Shown piece after piece: positions 26,001-37,100 of a stretch of DNA of 42,618 nt. Source of the stretch: Cerioporus squamosus (taxonomy: Eukaryota; Basidiomycota; Agaricomycetes; Polyporales; Polyporaceae); NCBI GenBank assembly GCA_022592435.1, contig JABYQS010000255.1, positions 1 to 42,618 of the forward strand, given 5' to 3'. Under the pieces are notes generated by a model. The model had not been told where the DNA came from. It saw nothing but the letters and a program-made list of their open reading frames with translations, and made no database searches. The translations under genes were made by a program, and so were the position numbers. Numbering within the stretch: position 1 is the first letter of the stretch; the number at the start of each line of letters is the position of its first letter.

Positions 26001-27683
26001 GCGCGCGAGAAATACGGAAGGCGACCTACCCCAGGTATACATAGTCGGCGTCATGCCTAGCCTCTTCCATGACGCGTCCAGGGCCGAATAGCCTTGCAGA
26101 GCGTCCGGGAGGCCGTCACGAGATACTGAGAAAGACGGTCAGGTACACACTCCGCGAAGGGAAGAGAGCCCTACATTGCGTAATGTGTGCGCCAATACCC
26201 ATCTGGTACAAATCACGGACGCAATCGACTTGCGCATGGAGAACCATGGGGTTGTACGACTTGAGCGCGTCCTCTGCACGATGTTCAGCGGCCGCTCAGA
26301 AACACAGTCACACAGAAACCTACTGTTCTTCTCGAAGATGACGAGCCACGCGCTGAGCTCGACCCAGGCGCGCAAGAGCTTCTTCCGCGCAGCAGCTCCT
26401 TCGGGCGTGTCCGGCTCGATCGGAGGCGGGTGAAGCGCAAGCTCGCCTGCCTTCTGCGTTCCCTGCGATAGGCCCTCGAGAGGGAAGCCGAGGACTGCGA
26501 ACACTTGCGCCCTGATAATCGTCAGCAGGCACTACGCCCGAGCGCGAGAGACTTACACGTTCTCGTTCCAGCCAATCTTGGTTCTGAACTTGTTTCTTGA
26601 CACAGGAAGAGACCGCTGCTCGTCTCTCCACAGGCGGTTGTCGACGATGCTACGGCCTGTCGTGAACGAACAGCAATCGGAAGCAAGATGTTCAACTCAC
26701 GTCAAGACCGTTTCCCAAGCGGCCACCGCAGTAGCTCTGGGCGACTTGTCAGGCGCCGGGTTGGCCATCTTCTCGCGCGTGAACTCGTCCATCAGCGGTA
26801 GTGGAATAACACCAGGGATAATATCCGAAACAAGGCAGTACGTAGAGCACTGACAGCAGAGGTAGAGGTCGAGCAGAAGGTCGCCGTGGGTGTAGGGAGG
26901 ATTGAGCTTCGTCGCATCGACCGCCTTCTCGTAGCGGTGCCAGTGGTGGGTTACATTGGCCTGGCCAAACGGTTGCTCGCCGTCGCCGACGCAGGAAGTG
27001 GTGGCCTTGCGGCGTGCTTGATCCGGCAGAGGGTACTCAGGATCCTTGACGAGAGGAGGAAGCACGCTGGACGACCGCCAGAGAAGTAAGACCCAGCCGT
27101 TGTGCTCCCGGCAGAAGTAGGCGTTCGGGTGTGGAATAGCGGTACGGACCTCGGCCGCGGTCGGGGTATGTGGAGGTGCAGGGGTAGCGAGAGGAGGGTG
27201 GGGTTGCGTGCTCACCGAGTACAGCGCATGGTCGGGGTCGTGAAGCATGTCTGCGAGGAGGGGAGGGAGGACGCCTGGACCAGGCCTGCGCTTCTGTGCG
27301 CGAAGATCGCCATCGTACCAATGCAGCTCCTCCTCCTCGTCGCGTCCATCGATGCTGATCTTGCGTATGATAGAGGTGTCGCCCCACCCGGAAGCGTTGG
27401 CTGTGTAATCGTTAGCTTCGCCCCAGTCGGTGGTTGTCGCGCCGCCCCACGGATCCCATGCATTGTTGGCTGCAGTCTCCTCAATCAGCTCGGGTTCGCG
27501 GAAGTTGTCTGGAGGTACGAAAGATGTGTGTGAGGAGCCTGGCTTTCTCGAACTCGAGCTCGCGTCCGTTCCGTAGAAAGTAGCAGGAGAGATCGCCGTG
27601 GGTCTTGGTGGCGTCGATGGACGACTCTCTGGGTTCGTTGACCTTCGACGCAAGCCGGAAGACGACGGCGAGTCCTGTGTCAT
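23003..27683 (-). CDS. ubp2: Ubiquitin C-terminal hydrolase, Ubp2-type
   Basis: A large multi-exon gene starts at ATG 27683 (MTQDSPSSSGLRRRS) and ends FKPDMDLEEAT-stop at 23003; the product is on the order of 1,200 residues. The USP Cys box GLNQLGNTCYLNSLLQ is near 25180-25230, unusually far into the protein. QHDVSECMDN follows, and the His box SPSWGHYFFYSR is near 23270-23310. An acidic, Ser-rich, Pro-containing insertion (24300-24870) lies between the Cys box and the QHDVSE block. The long N-terminal region before the Cys box is the Ubp2 arrangement. Family knowledge: yeast Ubp2 trims K63-linked ubiquitin chains and works with Rsp5. Several shadow ORFs on both strands are ignored. Confidence 0.88.
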
Positions 27684-27936
27684 CGTAGCAAACAAAGGCA
27701 GAAGGAGGGAGGATGGGAGGGTGGTGGTTTTCGACAAGTCCGCGACGCGCGCGCGTCGCCTGTGTTCCACAATAGCACGTGACTTTGACTCTTTGGTCCT
27801 TGATCCTTGGTTGTTTCTCCTCCTCCTTTGTCTTTTTTCGGTGGATTGAGTCCATCGTCCGAGTACACTCTGCGACACGTAACGTTTCACTGCCCAAGAG
27901 GATCCGGAAGTATAAATACAACGAGGTCAGTACTGA
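27684..27936. promoter_or_regulatory. Promoter region of ubp2
   Basis: A 253-bp gap lies between the predicted stop of the DUF6535 gene and the ubp2 start on the same strand. It is short, so the ubp2 promoter may overlap the upstream gene's 3' UTR. Confidence 0.4.
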
Positions 27937-29441
27937 TTACATAGCGATCCCGAACATCATCCCTAGCTGGCACAATCCGGGGTACAAGGTGATCCAGTCG
28001 ACCAACGACCGTACTATCATCTGTGAGTCTTCTCATCTACACTACTCCAATAGCGGACGCAAAACTTGACCCGCTTACAGAGTCGCCGGACCGACACCGT
28101 GGCGCGACCACTGGCATCGCGATGTTCATGGCACACTCAGCCAACATACCAGGCGCGCGGACCGCAGCCTCAATGAACGCCCTCCACAGTTGCTCGTCGT
28201 CCAGCATCTTCCCTTGCGGGTGCTCATGCGTCATCTGGTAGATTCCTCCCCAGATGCGCAGCAGTTTCAGCACGTCCTCGTCGGACGGCATGCCCATCTC
28301 ACCGGCCCTGTTGTTGAACGTCGTCTGATCCTTTGCCACACGCGCCACGATGATCCTCTGTATGGACTCCTTCGCCTTCCTCGGCGCAACATCCTTGAAG
28401 CACTGGTTGACCGCCAGAAGCTTCTTGTTGCCCCAGTACTCGCGGTTGATATACTCAAGCGCCTCGAGCTCGAGTTCGGTTCCATGCTCCGTCGCGTTGC
28501 GTCTCTCGCGGTCCACCATGCTCTCGAACGTCTTCCCCCGGAACCCATCCGATCCCTTCCACGTGAAGATGTACAGCGGGCGCATGATCTTGTACAGCGC
28601 CCTCGAGAGGGGCGACTTGTACGGGCAATGAGTGGAAAACGCAGGGAAGAGCGCCGTCCCCCACGTCAGGATCATCCACAGACCCGACATCCCGATGAGC
28701 ACCCAATACAGCGTAACGTCGAGCTCCAGCGTGAACATCGTCATGCCAACGTTGAAGAGCGCGACGGCGAGTTGGAGGAGGAACGAGATGGTAGAGACGA
28801 GTTGGCGCATGCCCCATCGCCGAAGCCCTTGGTGCCTGTACTGCTGCACGTGCACGAGCTCGCGCGGACAGTAGGGGAGGTCGAGCATGTACTCGCGGAG
28901 CCATTCCTTCACCCATAAGCCGAGGCCGGAGGAGATGAGGCAGAGGAGGAGGCTGGCGAAGAGCACCGAGTTCTGGATGACGTCGAAGAGCTCCGTCTTG
29001 AACGGCTCGACGGGTGCGACCGTCCGCGTGCCGTTCAACTGCTGGGAGAGGATGTACAGGACATCTACAGCGATCTTCGCATTGTCAGGCTGTAGGGAGT
29101 TGCTGCTCGTCCCGATGAATAGGGTGATCACCGTCAAGAACAACGCGGACTTTCCCATGGATAGTCGGTCAGCGTCGAGTTCAGGCGACAATCGTCGTGG
29201 TACTCACGAAGGTGAGAAGACTGTCGACTTCGTCTATCCATGCGTCGACCTGTTCCCTGTCGCGTTGACCGAGCAGGTTCGTGCACTCATCCCAAGCATT
29301 ATATGTTTCGTGTCTGTCATAGGATGCTACGGGGACACCTGCTTCCTCGTCCTGAATCGATGGTCTGGTCAGTATCCGCAGCAGCTTTCCAATCAAGTGG
29401 CGTTGTCTCACCCATAGTTTCTGATCTCGGAAGATACCCAT
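27937..29441 (-). CDS. DUF6535 integral membrane protein
   Basis: The start ATG at 29441 gives MGIFRDQKLW. A 60-nt intron leads to YNAWDECTNLL...AWIDEVDSLLTF, then a second intron leads to ALFLTVITLFIG and SSNSLQPDNAK. This is the basidiomycete DUF6535 pattern: Trp-rich lead, EVDxLL, first membrane helix, LQPD. Further hydrophobic helices follow (SVLFASLLLCLISSGLGLWV; LVSTISFLLQLAVALFNVGM; YWVLIGMSGLWMILTWGTAL), with a soluble C-terminal half. The end depends on a last intron (GTAAGC to CTCACAG, 28022-28079 approx.). If spliced, the tail is MIVRSLVDWITLYPGLCQ... to a TAA at 27937. If retained, a stop falls near 28037. Function unknown. Confidence 0.8.
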
Positions 29442-30467
29442 GGCTCAAGTGACAGCCGATGCGAATGTATGCAGGGGAGTGAAACCCAGCTACGAGAGCA
29501 ACTGCTCCCCCGTATTTATACGGACCAACATCCGGTGACCTCGGTCGCAGATGTTCTGTATGCCAACATGTCCGGGTGTTGGTGGTCGAAGAAGGTGGTC
29601 CCAGAATGTACGCTGTCCTCGATGGCTTGGTCCACTGGATTACGCTGCGGACCCTCCCGAGAGCTTTGGAGACGATCACCGAGTTCGCAGAAACAGAAGC
29701 AACCAAGCACCAGAGAGGTCCGCATAGCTCCACACTGTCGTCCTCGTCCACCTCCTGAGCTATTCCGAGAGTTACTGCACTCATTGACTGTGCGGCAGCC
29801 TGAATATCGATGCCGACCGCCGTCAACGTGACGAAACCGCCGCAGGGACTACGCAGATATGTTCTGAGGCACCCATGAGAGTCATAGGCGATCAGCACAC
29901 AGTGCACCAGGGATCCAGGACCCCACCCGAGACGATGGCGTCGACACGGACGCGTTCCGCGTGTTCTCCGCGCACTGCGTCCCGCAGCATCCGCAGGTCG
30001 GCCTTAACACAAAGCATGGCTGCCAACAGGATACCCCGGTGAACCCTATACATGATCTCCAGAGCGATATACGTACGTGCAATTCTCGTGGGACCAAACG
30101 ACCGTCGACAAGCCTTGAGGTTCGAGAGCCTCCGAAGCAGTGAGGGGGGTAAGTCAAAAATCGATGTTGATCCGGTAGACTTGGCACAGATGCAGGAATT
30201 AGTCTCGTACAACGAAAGCAGGAAGTCTGAGTCGAAGGAAGAGGAGCAGCAGCAGCAGCAGCAGCAGCGCTGCATCGGGAGTACAGATTGGCGTTCATGT
30301 TCAGTCGTCGAGTAAGGGATGCCTTCATTTCCTGTGTTACTACTCACAAGACTGGCTTCATGGGCGAGGAGAGCAGATTCGACATACTTAGTTCCTCCTT
30401 GGACTGCCAGGGTGAAGTACTGACAGTAGAGAGTAGTCAAAACGGCAAAATGGGAAGTCGACCTCAA
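29442..30467. other. Unresolved region with minus-strand open frames
   Basis: Minus-strand frames 29317-29907 and 29882-30572 are open, and an intron-like GTGAGT...GATGCAG precedes the AGC repeat. A short ATG exon (MSNLLSSPMKPV) sits just upstream of that donor. I could not assemble a protein with recognisable features; a decayed or lineage-specific gene is possible. Confidence 0.25.
30245..30268. repeat. AGC trinucleotide microsatellite
   Basis: Eight consecutive AGC units (24 bp) lie in the unresolved region. Depending on frame, the minus strand would encode Ala, Cys or Leu runs. Confidence 0.85.
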
Positions 30468-30541
30468 TGAGTCGGCCCAGGTTCGAACTGAGGACCTTCT
30501 GTGTGTTAGACAGATGCGATAACCAACTACGCCACCGACCC
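30468..30541 (-). tRNA. tRNA-Val (AAC)
   Basis: Read on the minus strand, 74 nt fold as a full cloverleaf. The acceptor GGGTCGG pairs with CCGACTC (one G-U). A D-arm with AGTTGGTTA follows. The anticodon stem TCTGT/ACAGA encloses the loop CTAACAC with anticodon AAC. The T-arm is CTCAG-TTCGAAC-CTGGG, and the discriminator base is A. No intron. It closely resembles fungal tRNA-Val(AAC) genes. CCA is not encoded, as is normal in eukaryotes. Confidence 0.95.
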
Positions 30542-30911
30542 TTGTTGATGCCCTGCATGTAACAAGTATCAAAATGGGGGAAACTTACCGGCCTTTCAAG
30601 TGTGACGGCACGCGAGGGGGTGATCAGGCTCCTGCCCACCCCTTCGCTTCGGGTTGAGGCCAGAATCTCAGCAGTGGGAGTCAAAGCAGAATCCGAGAAG
30701 CGAGCGCTTGCCTGATCCTCTGCGCGGGAGTCACGTGTTCTGTAGTTGTTGGGCCTCAACCCTCAGCGAGGGCTGGCACCAAACACGAACAAACACCGGC
30801 GTCGGGCTGATAGCCGTCCCCGCTTTCCTCCATTTGTTAGTGCTCCGTCGGATGAATAAACTTGTGATAGACTTGCTACATGGTGTGCAACGTGGCTACG
30901 TTCGGCCAACT
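30542..30911. other. 5' flank of the RecQ-like gene
   Basis: This lies between the tRNA gene and the helicase start. A 17-bp inverted repeat with two mismatches (core GGGTTGAGGCC at 30651-30661 against GGCCTCAACCC at 30752-30762) is present. An in-frame upstream ATG at 30852 would add 20 residues to the helicase. Confidence 0.4.
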
Positions 30912-33556
30912 ATGCCTCCAGAGCCACCCACAGTCGCTCTGCCCAGTATCGCTGAACTTCAGCAGAAGACGCTCGAAAAATTCGGTTGCACGCCATGCCG
31001 TTGGCAGTGCGACGTCGCGCTTGCGCTACTTGCGGGCAAGCAAGACGTCATATGCATCTCGGGCACCGGGTCGGGCAAAACGCTTCCATTCTGGATGCCA
31101 CTTCTATTCCGCCCTGACGGGATACAGGTCGTCGTAACGCCGCTGAACATCCTGGGAAGTCAGAATCAGAACAAGCTACAGGCACTCGGAATACCTGCAA
31201 TAAATGTCACAGCCGATAATGCGACCGCCAAGACCATCGAGGTGAGAGCAGAAATCAATACACGTCAGCTCTGGCAGTTCTCACAAAAAATGCAGGACAT
31301 ACTCGCCTGCAAGTATCGCGTCGTAGTTGTCAATCCGGAGATTGCTTTTAAGCCCCGTGGAGTCTTCGAGCGCGTCTGGAAAAGCATGGCGTTCATGACC
31401 CGTGTTATCAGTATTGTATGGGACGAGGCTCACCTAATCAAGGCATGGTCTTCGTTCAGACCAGAGCTCGGCCAGGCTGCTGATCTCCGGGACATGGTTT
31501 GCACTCCGACGTTATTCCTGCTGGCATCTGCAACAATGTCCGAGCGGACGTTGTCAGATGTGAAGCCTCTCGCGCGCATTCAGGATGACCGCGTCAAACT
31601 GGTGCGGCGGTCGAATGACCGCCCGAACGTGTATCTTACCGTACGCAAAATTCGGCACCCTCTTTCGACCTTCCGGGATCTCGAGTTTCTGATCCCTCAA
31701 GGTTGGGTGCCGGGTACGCGGCTGCCTCACTTCCTCGTGTTCTTCAACGACATCGAGGAGTCAATTCGCGCCACAGAGGTGCTGCGACGGCGCCTGCCTC
31801 CTGCGTTCCGTGACCGAATTGTCTGGTTTAATGCAGACAATACGCCCACATTCCGGGAGTGTGCTACGGCAGACTATCTGGCGCACCAGCTCTTCGGCTT
31901 GTGTTGTACAGACGCCTTTGGCATGGTACGTCTTTTCTGACTTTACCGTGATTTGTGGCTCACCTTCTCAATAGGGGGTCGATATCCCGGACATCGAGCT
32001 GATAGTCCAGTGGCGCGTTGGATCAACGATGTCGCTGGACACCATATGGCAGCGTTTTGGTCGGGGAGCGAGAGGGCCGGGAACAGAGGCTGTGGCCGTG
32101 CTCTTCGTCGACGCGAAGTACTTTGATGAGGAGCGCGAAGCGGCGGCAGAGCGAGCAGCAAAGAGAAAAGAGAAGGATGCAAAGAAAGCCGCAGAAGCAG
32201 AGAAGAATAAACGCAAAAGACTCGAGGGGGCGCCGGAGGAAGGGCGGTCGAAGAAGAGGGCGCGACGCGGCAACGAGTTGACAGATGGCGGAGTTGCGCA
32301 ACATGTTCGAGGGTCCGATGGCGCTCAGGCTGCTGCCGGCCCATCTGCGAGCGACTCTACGCCTCCGGGTCAAGGGGACCTCTCTGCTTTTGAGCAGTTG
32401 CGTGTGCTGTACAGACAGGACAGCCGGAAGGACCAAGAAGAGAGACGAGGCAAGAGCAAGAAGGGCACAGCCGCAACCGAAACGCTAGCGCCTGAGGTGG
32501 ACAGCTTGGTTAACGCTGCCACTCGCGCACATATCAAGTGCTATCGGAAGCCGATTACAGCCTATTACGAGAATGACCGAGCTGGTATTGAATCTTCTCC
32601 TCTTTAAGTGGACACAGTGCTAACGCCTTCTATTACATAATTATAGGGATCGATAATCCAGTGTGCAAGCCAGGGTCAGAGTGCGCACGTTGCGCTCTAC
32701 GCCCATCTGCCGTCTGCTGTTCTCTTTGCACACCCGACCATCCTCTCTTCCGATACATCCCCTCAGGCGACACGCCACTAGAGAAGACCTCCGTCCCTCG
32801 GGCCTCGCAGATCGACAAGAATCACAAGATGGACGCGACCGACTTCAGGTTTCGTGACGCCCTGAACGCATTCCGCCGTGAGGAGACCCGGAAGAAGCAC
32901 GGGATCGCGCATCTCAACAACCTAGGACCCGGAGACTTTATGGGAAACGACGTCCTCAAGCGCATCGTCGACTGCGCTCATGCAAACAAGATTCGTTCGC
33001 TGGAGAGTTTGTACCGCGAGACAAAGTGGCATCTGGCTCGAGAGCATGGCACTTCTGTGTTGGAACTCATCAACAGGTACGTCTCAGATCATATGAAGTG
33101 CAATGCTATGCTAACTCTGTCGGTTCTGCAGGTTCTACCCTCCAGCGACAGAAGAACAAAGTGCGGAGAAGAGTGAGACGACCAAGCGTACCTGTGGGGC
33201 GTGCGGACGGTCCGGTCATATCAGTGAGTCCCTCTCATCTGTCGTTCTGCGGGGTGTATCGATTTCATGCGGTATCTGTAGGTACTAACAAGACATGCCC
33301 AAACTACGGAACACCGAGGCCCGCAGCGCGGCGCAAGGGGAAGGAGAACAGAACTCCGATGCAGGTGCCCGAAGCCTCGATTGATGCCACCCCTTCCGCC
33401 TCTGCGGAGTCAGGAACTCCTGTGACACCGGCACGGTCAAGCTACGACGATTTTTGGCAGTTCTACCGCACTCCCACCTATCCCCGTGCGATCATGGTCA
33501 CTGGCCCGGATGTCGCTCAACGTTCTGAGTCCTGTACGTGTTTGCATTCGTTCTAG
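30912..33556 (+). CDS. RecQ-type DNA helicase with C-terminal zinc knuckle
   Basis: Five exons (30912-31925, 31975-32584, 32647-33076, 33132-33223, 33282-33556) sum to 2421 nt, 806 residues. The helicase core shows Walker A SGTGSGKT, motif II as DEAH (WDEAHLIKAW), SATMSERT (motif III), FGMGVDIPDI and QRFGRGAR (motifs V/VI). A Lys/Glu-rich linker follows (~residues 375-440), then a Cys-rich patch (CKPGSECARCALRPS) and a helical region. Last comes a zinc knuckle CGACGRSGHISTNKTC, as in nucleic-acid-binding proteins. The motif order is that of the superfamily-2 RecQ-like group expanded in Agaricomycetes. The frame looks intact. The start is the ATG at 30912; 30852 is the alternative. It converges on the DUF6589 gene, and the two TAG stops overlap. 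Confidence 0.85.
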
Positions 33557-33791
33557 AACAACATATCAGCGACTGACACAAGATCGTCTACGGTGATCTC
33601 TTCGTCTAGCCGCTCCTCATCCCCGGCCTCTTCCAAGCCTTCGTCTCCCTGTCCTGCCTCATCCTCCAGGTCCCCCATCGTCTTCCGCAGCTCCTGTGCC
33701 ATGATCTCTGCTCCGCGCATCAGTGCATCGGGTACAACATAGGGGGATGTCCGTCCGGTGTCGTATTGGTTTGGTTGTTCTGTCCTGAGAT
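33553..33791 (-). pseudogene. DUF6589 gene, 3' part, cut off by LTR element
   Basis: This is the C-terminal ~79 codons of the gene whose main part lies at 41174-42618. The frame enters from the insertion site and reads LRTEQPNQYDTGRTSPYVVP, then an acidic tail (DLEDEAGQGDEGLEEAG) ending VADMLF-stop at 33553. Removing the retroelement and one copy of GAGAT puts this frame directly in register with the other side (...FEVVLKY joined to LRTEQPN). Its TAG overlaps the helicase TAG. Confidence 0.85.
33787..33791. repeat. Target-site duplication, left copy (GAGAT)
   Basis: Five bases abut the outer end of the left LTR and are identical to those abutting the right LTR at 41174-41178. Five-base duplications are normal for Ty3/gypsy integrases. 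Confidence 0.95.
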
Positions 33792-34151
33792 TGACACGCT
33801 CGGAAGCGAGCGCTGTGTGGGAAGCGTCGGTTGGAGGGAAGAAATGCCAAAGCAAGTCTGGGGCTTCTCCCAGACTGCTCGGCAGTATTTATACCTAAAA
33901 ACACTACTCTACACGTGTATCCTAGTCAACTCGAGTCACTGAGACTCTGTCCTCGCCTTCTCCTCGTTGGATGCGCGGGGCTGAAAGTGAGAGTGAGACA
34001 GAGGCGGGACAAGACGGTCGGCGGTGCTGAGCACAAGGTAGGTGGACGAAGCGAGCGGCGGGATCACGCGTGTCAGATGACACGTGTTGACGCCCGCGCG
34101 GTCGCATGCCTCATGCCCTGTTTTCGGCACCGAGCCTCTTTGTCCGTAACA
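33792..34151 (-). repeat. 3' LTR (360 bp)
   Basis: It matches the copy at 40814-41173 base for base on reading. It contains a TATAAATA box and a 16-bp palindrome CGTGTCAGATGACACG at 34069-34084. Short ORFs inside it are incidental. Confidence 0.97.
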
Positions 34152-34154
34152 TTA

Positions 34155-34164
34155 CCCCCCTCTT
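34155..34164 (-). promoter_or_regulatory. Polypurine tract
   Basis: On the sense strand AAGAGGGGGG followed by TAA abuts the start of the 3' LTR. This is the expected place for the plus-strand primer of reverse transcription. Confidence 0.85.
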
Positions 34165-34177
34165 AAGCATCATGTCC

Positions 34178-37100
34178 TCATGATTGCGCGAATGTCCATA
34201 CTCGAAGAGGTACTGTCTGGGTTCCCTTCCATCTATCCCATTTTCTGGACCAGAAATCCCATTCAGCATCATGCGGATCGGTGAGGGTGACCAGCCGAGC
34301 TCGAGGAGCAATTCGTATTGGGGGAATTGGTTGCTGTGCCATGGGACTCTTCTTGTGGAAGTCATCTAGCAAAGGCTTGTACTTGCCCACTAGTTCTCCA
34401 CGAGGGACCCAGGTACGTTCTGACCAGGGTTGATCCTTCCACTTGATCAGATACTTGATGGTACCTGCTTCCTTCTTAGAGTCACAGACCTCTTCTGGTA
34501 TTGGTTCTTGGTCAATTCCCTGAGGTGCTGATGTCACCAGCTTCTCCTGGTTTTCGAATTCGGGAGGGTGTGCAGGTGTAAGAAGGTCCTCATTGAAAAC
34601 AGGGTGAATGCCACGGAGGCTCTTGGGGAGCTTGAGCTTATATGCACCAGCACCAACCTTGCTGATAACCTTGAATGGGCCATAGCGCTTGTGTTCCAGC
34701 TTCTTCTTTGGCCTGTCAGTGGAAATGTTGGTGGCTTCCAACCAGACTAGATCTCCTGGTTGATATTCCCGTGCAGGTTGTTGGCGTTGGTCATACTTCC
34801 GTTTCATCAACTCCTGTGCATGCTTCATACTCTCGGTGGCCTGATCGGAGATCTTCTTCATGCGTTCCACAAACTGATCCACAGACTCTGCCTTCCCTTT
34901 CCACTTTGTCTCTACTCCGGTGAAGGGATGAAAACCATGATTCATGAAGAACGGAGTGTGCTTGGTTGACTCGTGCCTTTTGTTCCGGTAAGAGAATACT
35001 GCCAGCGGAAGCCAATCCACCCAGTCATCCTGGCGATAGTTGATGAATATGCGGAGATAGTTCTTGATCTCGCGATTCATTCGCTCCGTTTGACCATCAG
35101 TTTGAGGATGGTAGGCAGTGCTAGGATTGCCCTTGATGCCCAGCTTCTTGTAGAGATCCTTGGTGAAGTTGGAAACAAACTGTGGACCCCTGTCTGAGGT
35201 GATCTTCTCTGGAAGCCCATGGTGAACATATAGGTGCTTCAGTAAGAGGTTGGCATATCCTTCTGAATCCAGAGTCTTGTTGCAGGGTATGGCAATAATG
35301 TCCTTGGATTTCATATCCACAATGACCAGGATGGCATCAAAACCTAGGCAGCTCGGTAGATCCGTGATCATATCAACAGAGATATGTTCCCAGTTCCGGG
35401 ACGGAACATCGTGGGGGTTCAGTGGTGCAGCTTTCCTCTGGGTGCGGATCTTGGTTCGTTGGCACGTGGCACATCCTTTGATGTAACGGGCTACATCTTT
35501 GCGCAGGGATGGCCACCAGTAGGAACGGTAGATGAGTTCTTGAGTTCTGTCTCTGCCTGGGTGGCCTGCTGAGACGGAGTCGTGATGAGAAGCAATGATA
35601 CGTCCGCGGAGGCTTTCATTGTTGGGAATCACCAGCTTCCCCCGTCTGTAGACCAGACCGTCCTCGGTTTGGGAGAGGTCATCTGATTTTCCCAATTGTT
35701 CCATTATTGCCAGGTCCATTAGGGACAGATTCTCCTTGACATCATCCAGAATGCTGGAAGCCCCATCAACTGCCCGGAACATATGTGGCTTGAGCAGGAC
35801 ACTTTCTTCATCATCTAAGGTACCATTTGCATGATCTGGTCGGCGAGATAGTGCATCGGGTTTTCCCATGCTCTTCCCTGGATGATGCGTAAGGACTAGA
35901 TCATACTCCTGAATAGTGAGAAGCCATCGTGCTTGTCGTGGGTTCAGCCGTTGGGGTTTGCGGAAGTACTCGAGGTTCTTGTGGTCTGTCCAGACTTCCA
36001 CAGGGTGTTTGGCACCAAGGAGGAAATGCCGCCATTCATCGAGGGCATGAATGATGGCTAGCATCTCCCGGTCGTAGATCTCGTAGTTGCGTTCTGCGGG
36101 AGATAGAGATCGGGACAGGAATGCTATGGTTCTCCACTTTCCATCTTGCTTCTGGGATAGCTCGGCTCCTAACGCGAACTTGGAGGCATCGCATTCGACC
36201 TTGAACGGATCATTATCGTTTGGCACGGCCAAGACAGGGGCTGAAGTAATGAGTCTCTTGATGGTGTCGAATGCAGTTTGTTCCTCATCTGTCCATTTCC
36301 AGTCGGTTTGCCCAGTGAGCCGGTTTAATGGCCCGGCAACTTTGGAAAAGTCCTTGATGAAGCGACGATAGAAGTTCGCAAATCCTAGGAAACCCTGTAC
36401 ATGCTTCTTGCATGTAGGAGTCGGCCATTGGGTGACACCGGCCACCTTTGCTGGGTCCATCTTGACAACTCCTGGCGCAATGATATGTCCAAGGTACTCC
36501 GTTTCCTGAACCTCAAACTCGCACTTGTCTGGTTTACATGTGAGTTTGTTCTCTCGCAATATTTGCAAAACCTGGCGTACGAGCTTTCGATGTTCTTCCA
36601 GTGTTTGGGATATAATGAGGATGTCGTCAAGATATACAATGACATGTCCCTTCAGGATCAGATCCTTGAAGATATCATTCATCATCATCTGGAAAGTTGA
36701 TGGAGAGTTGGAGAGTCCAAAGAACATGACTGTTGGCTCGAAGAGTCCTCGATTGGTGATGAAAGCTGCCTTCTCCTCATCTCCTTCCTTCATGCGGATA
36801 TTGTTGTATCCCCAGCGTACATCCAGCTTGCTATAGTATTTGGCACCCTTGAGCTTATCAAAAAGCTCAGACATCAGGGGCAGTGGGTACTTGTTTTTCT
36901 TGGTCATGGCATTGAGCTTCCGATAGTCCTGCACAGGTCGGAGCTTTCCATCCTTCTTCTTGACAAAGAAGAACGAAGCGCCCCATGGGGACTTGGAAGG
37001 CCGTATGCGTCCAGTGCGCAGGTTCTCGTCCAAGAATTCGTCTAGTGCCTGTTGATGTTCTCGGGGCATGGGGTAGATTTTTCCACAGTAGGGCTTGGCA

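Noticed and set aside
28190..28918. 242-codon plus-strand ORF rich in Arg, His and Leu
   Set aside because: It is the antisense shadow of the DUF6535 gene.
33534..33583. A possible last intron (GTACGT...CACAAG) in the RecQ-like gene
   Set aside because: The ends are plausible, but splicing only replaces a short tail with YRLR-stop. The unspliced stop is simpler, though not excluded.
33831..34166. ORFs within the LTRs (also at 40853-41218)
   Set aside because: They are duplicated because the LTRs are identical, have no domain and span regulatory sequence.
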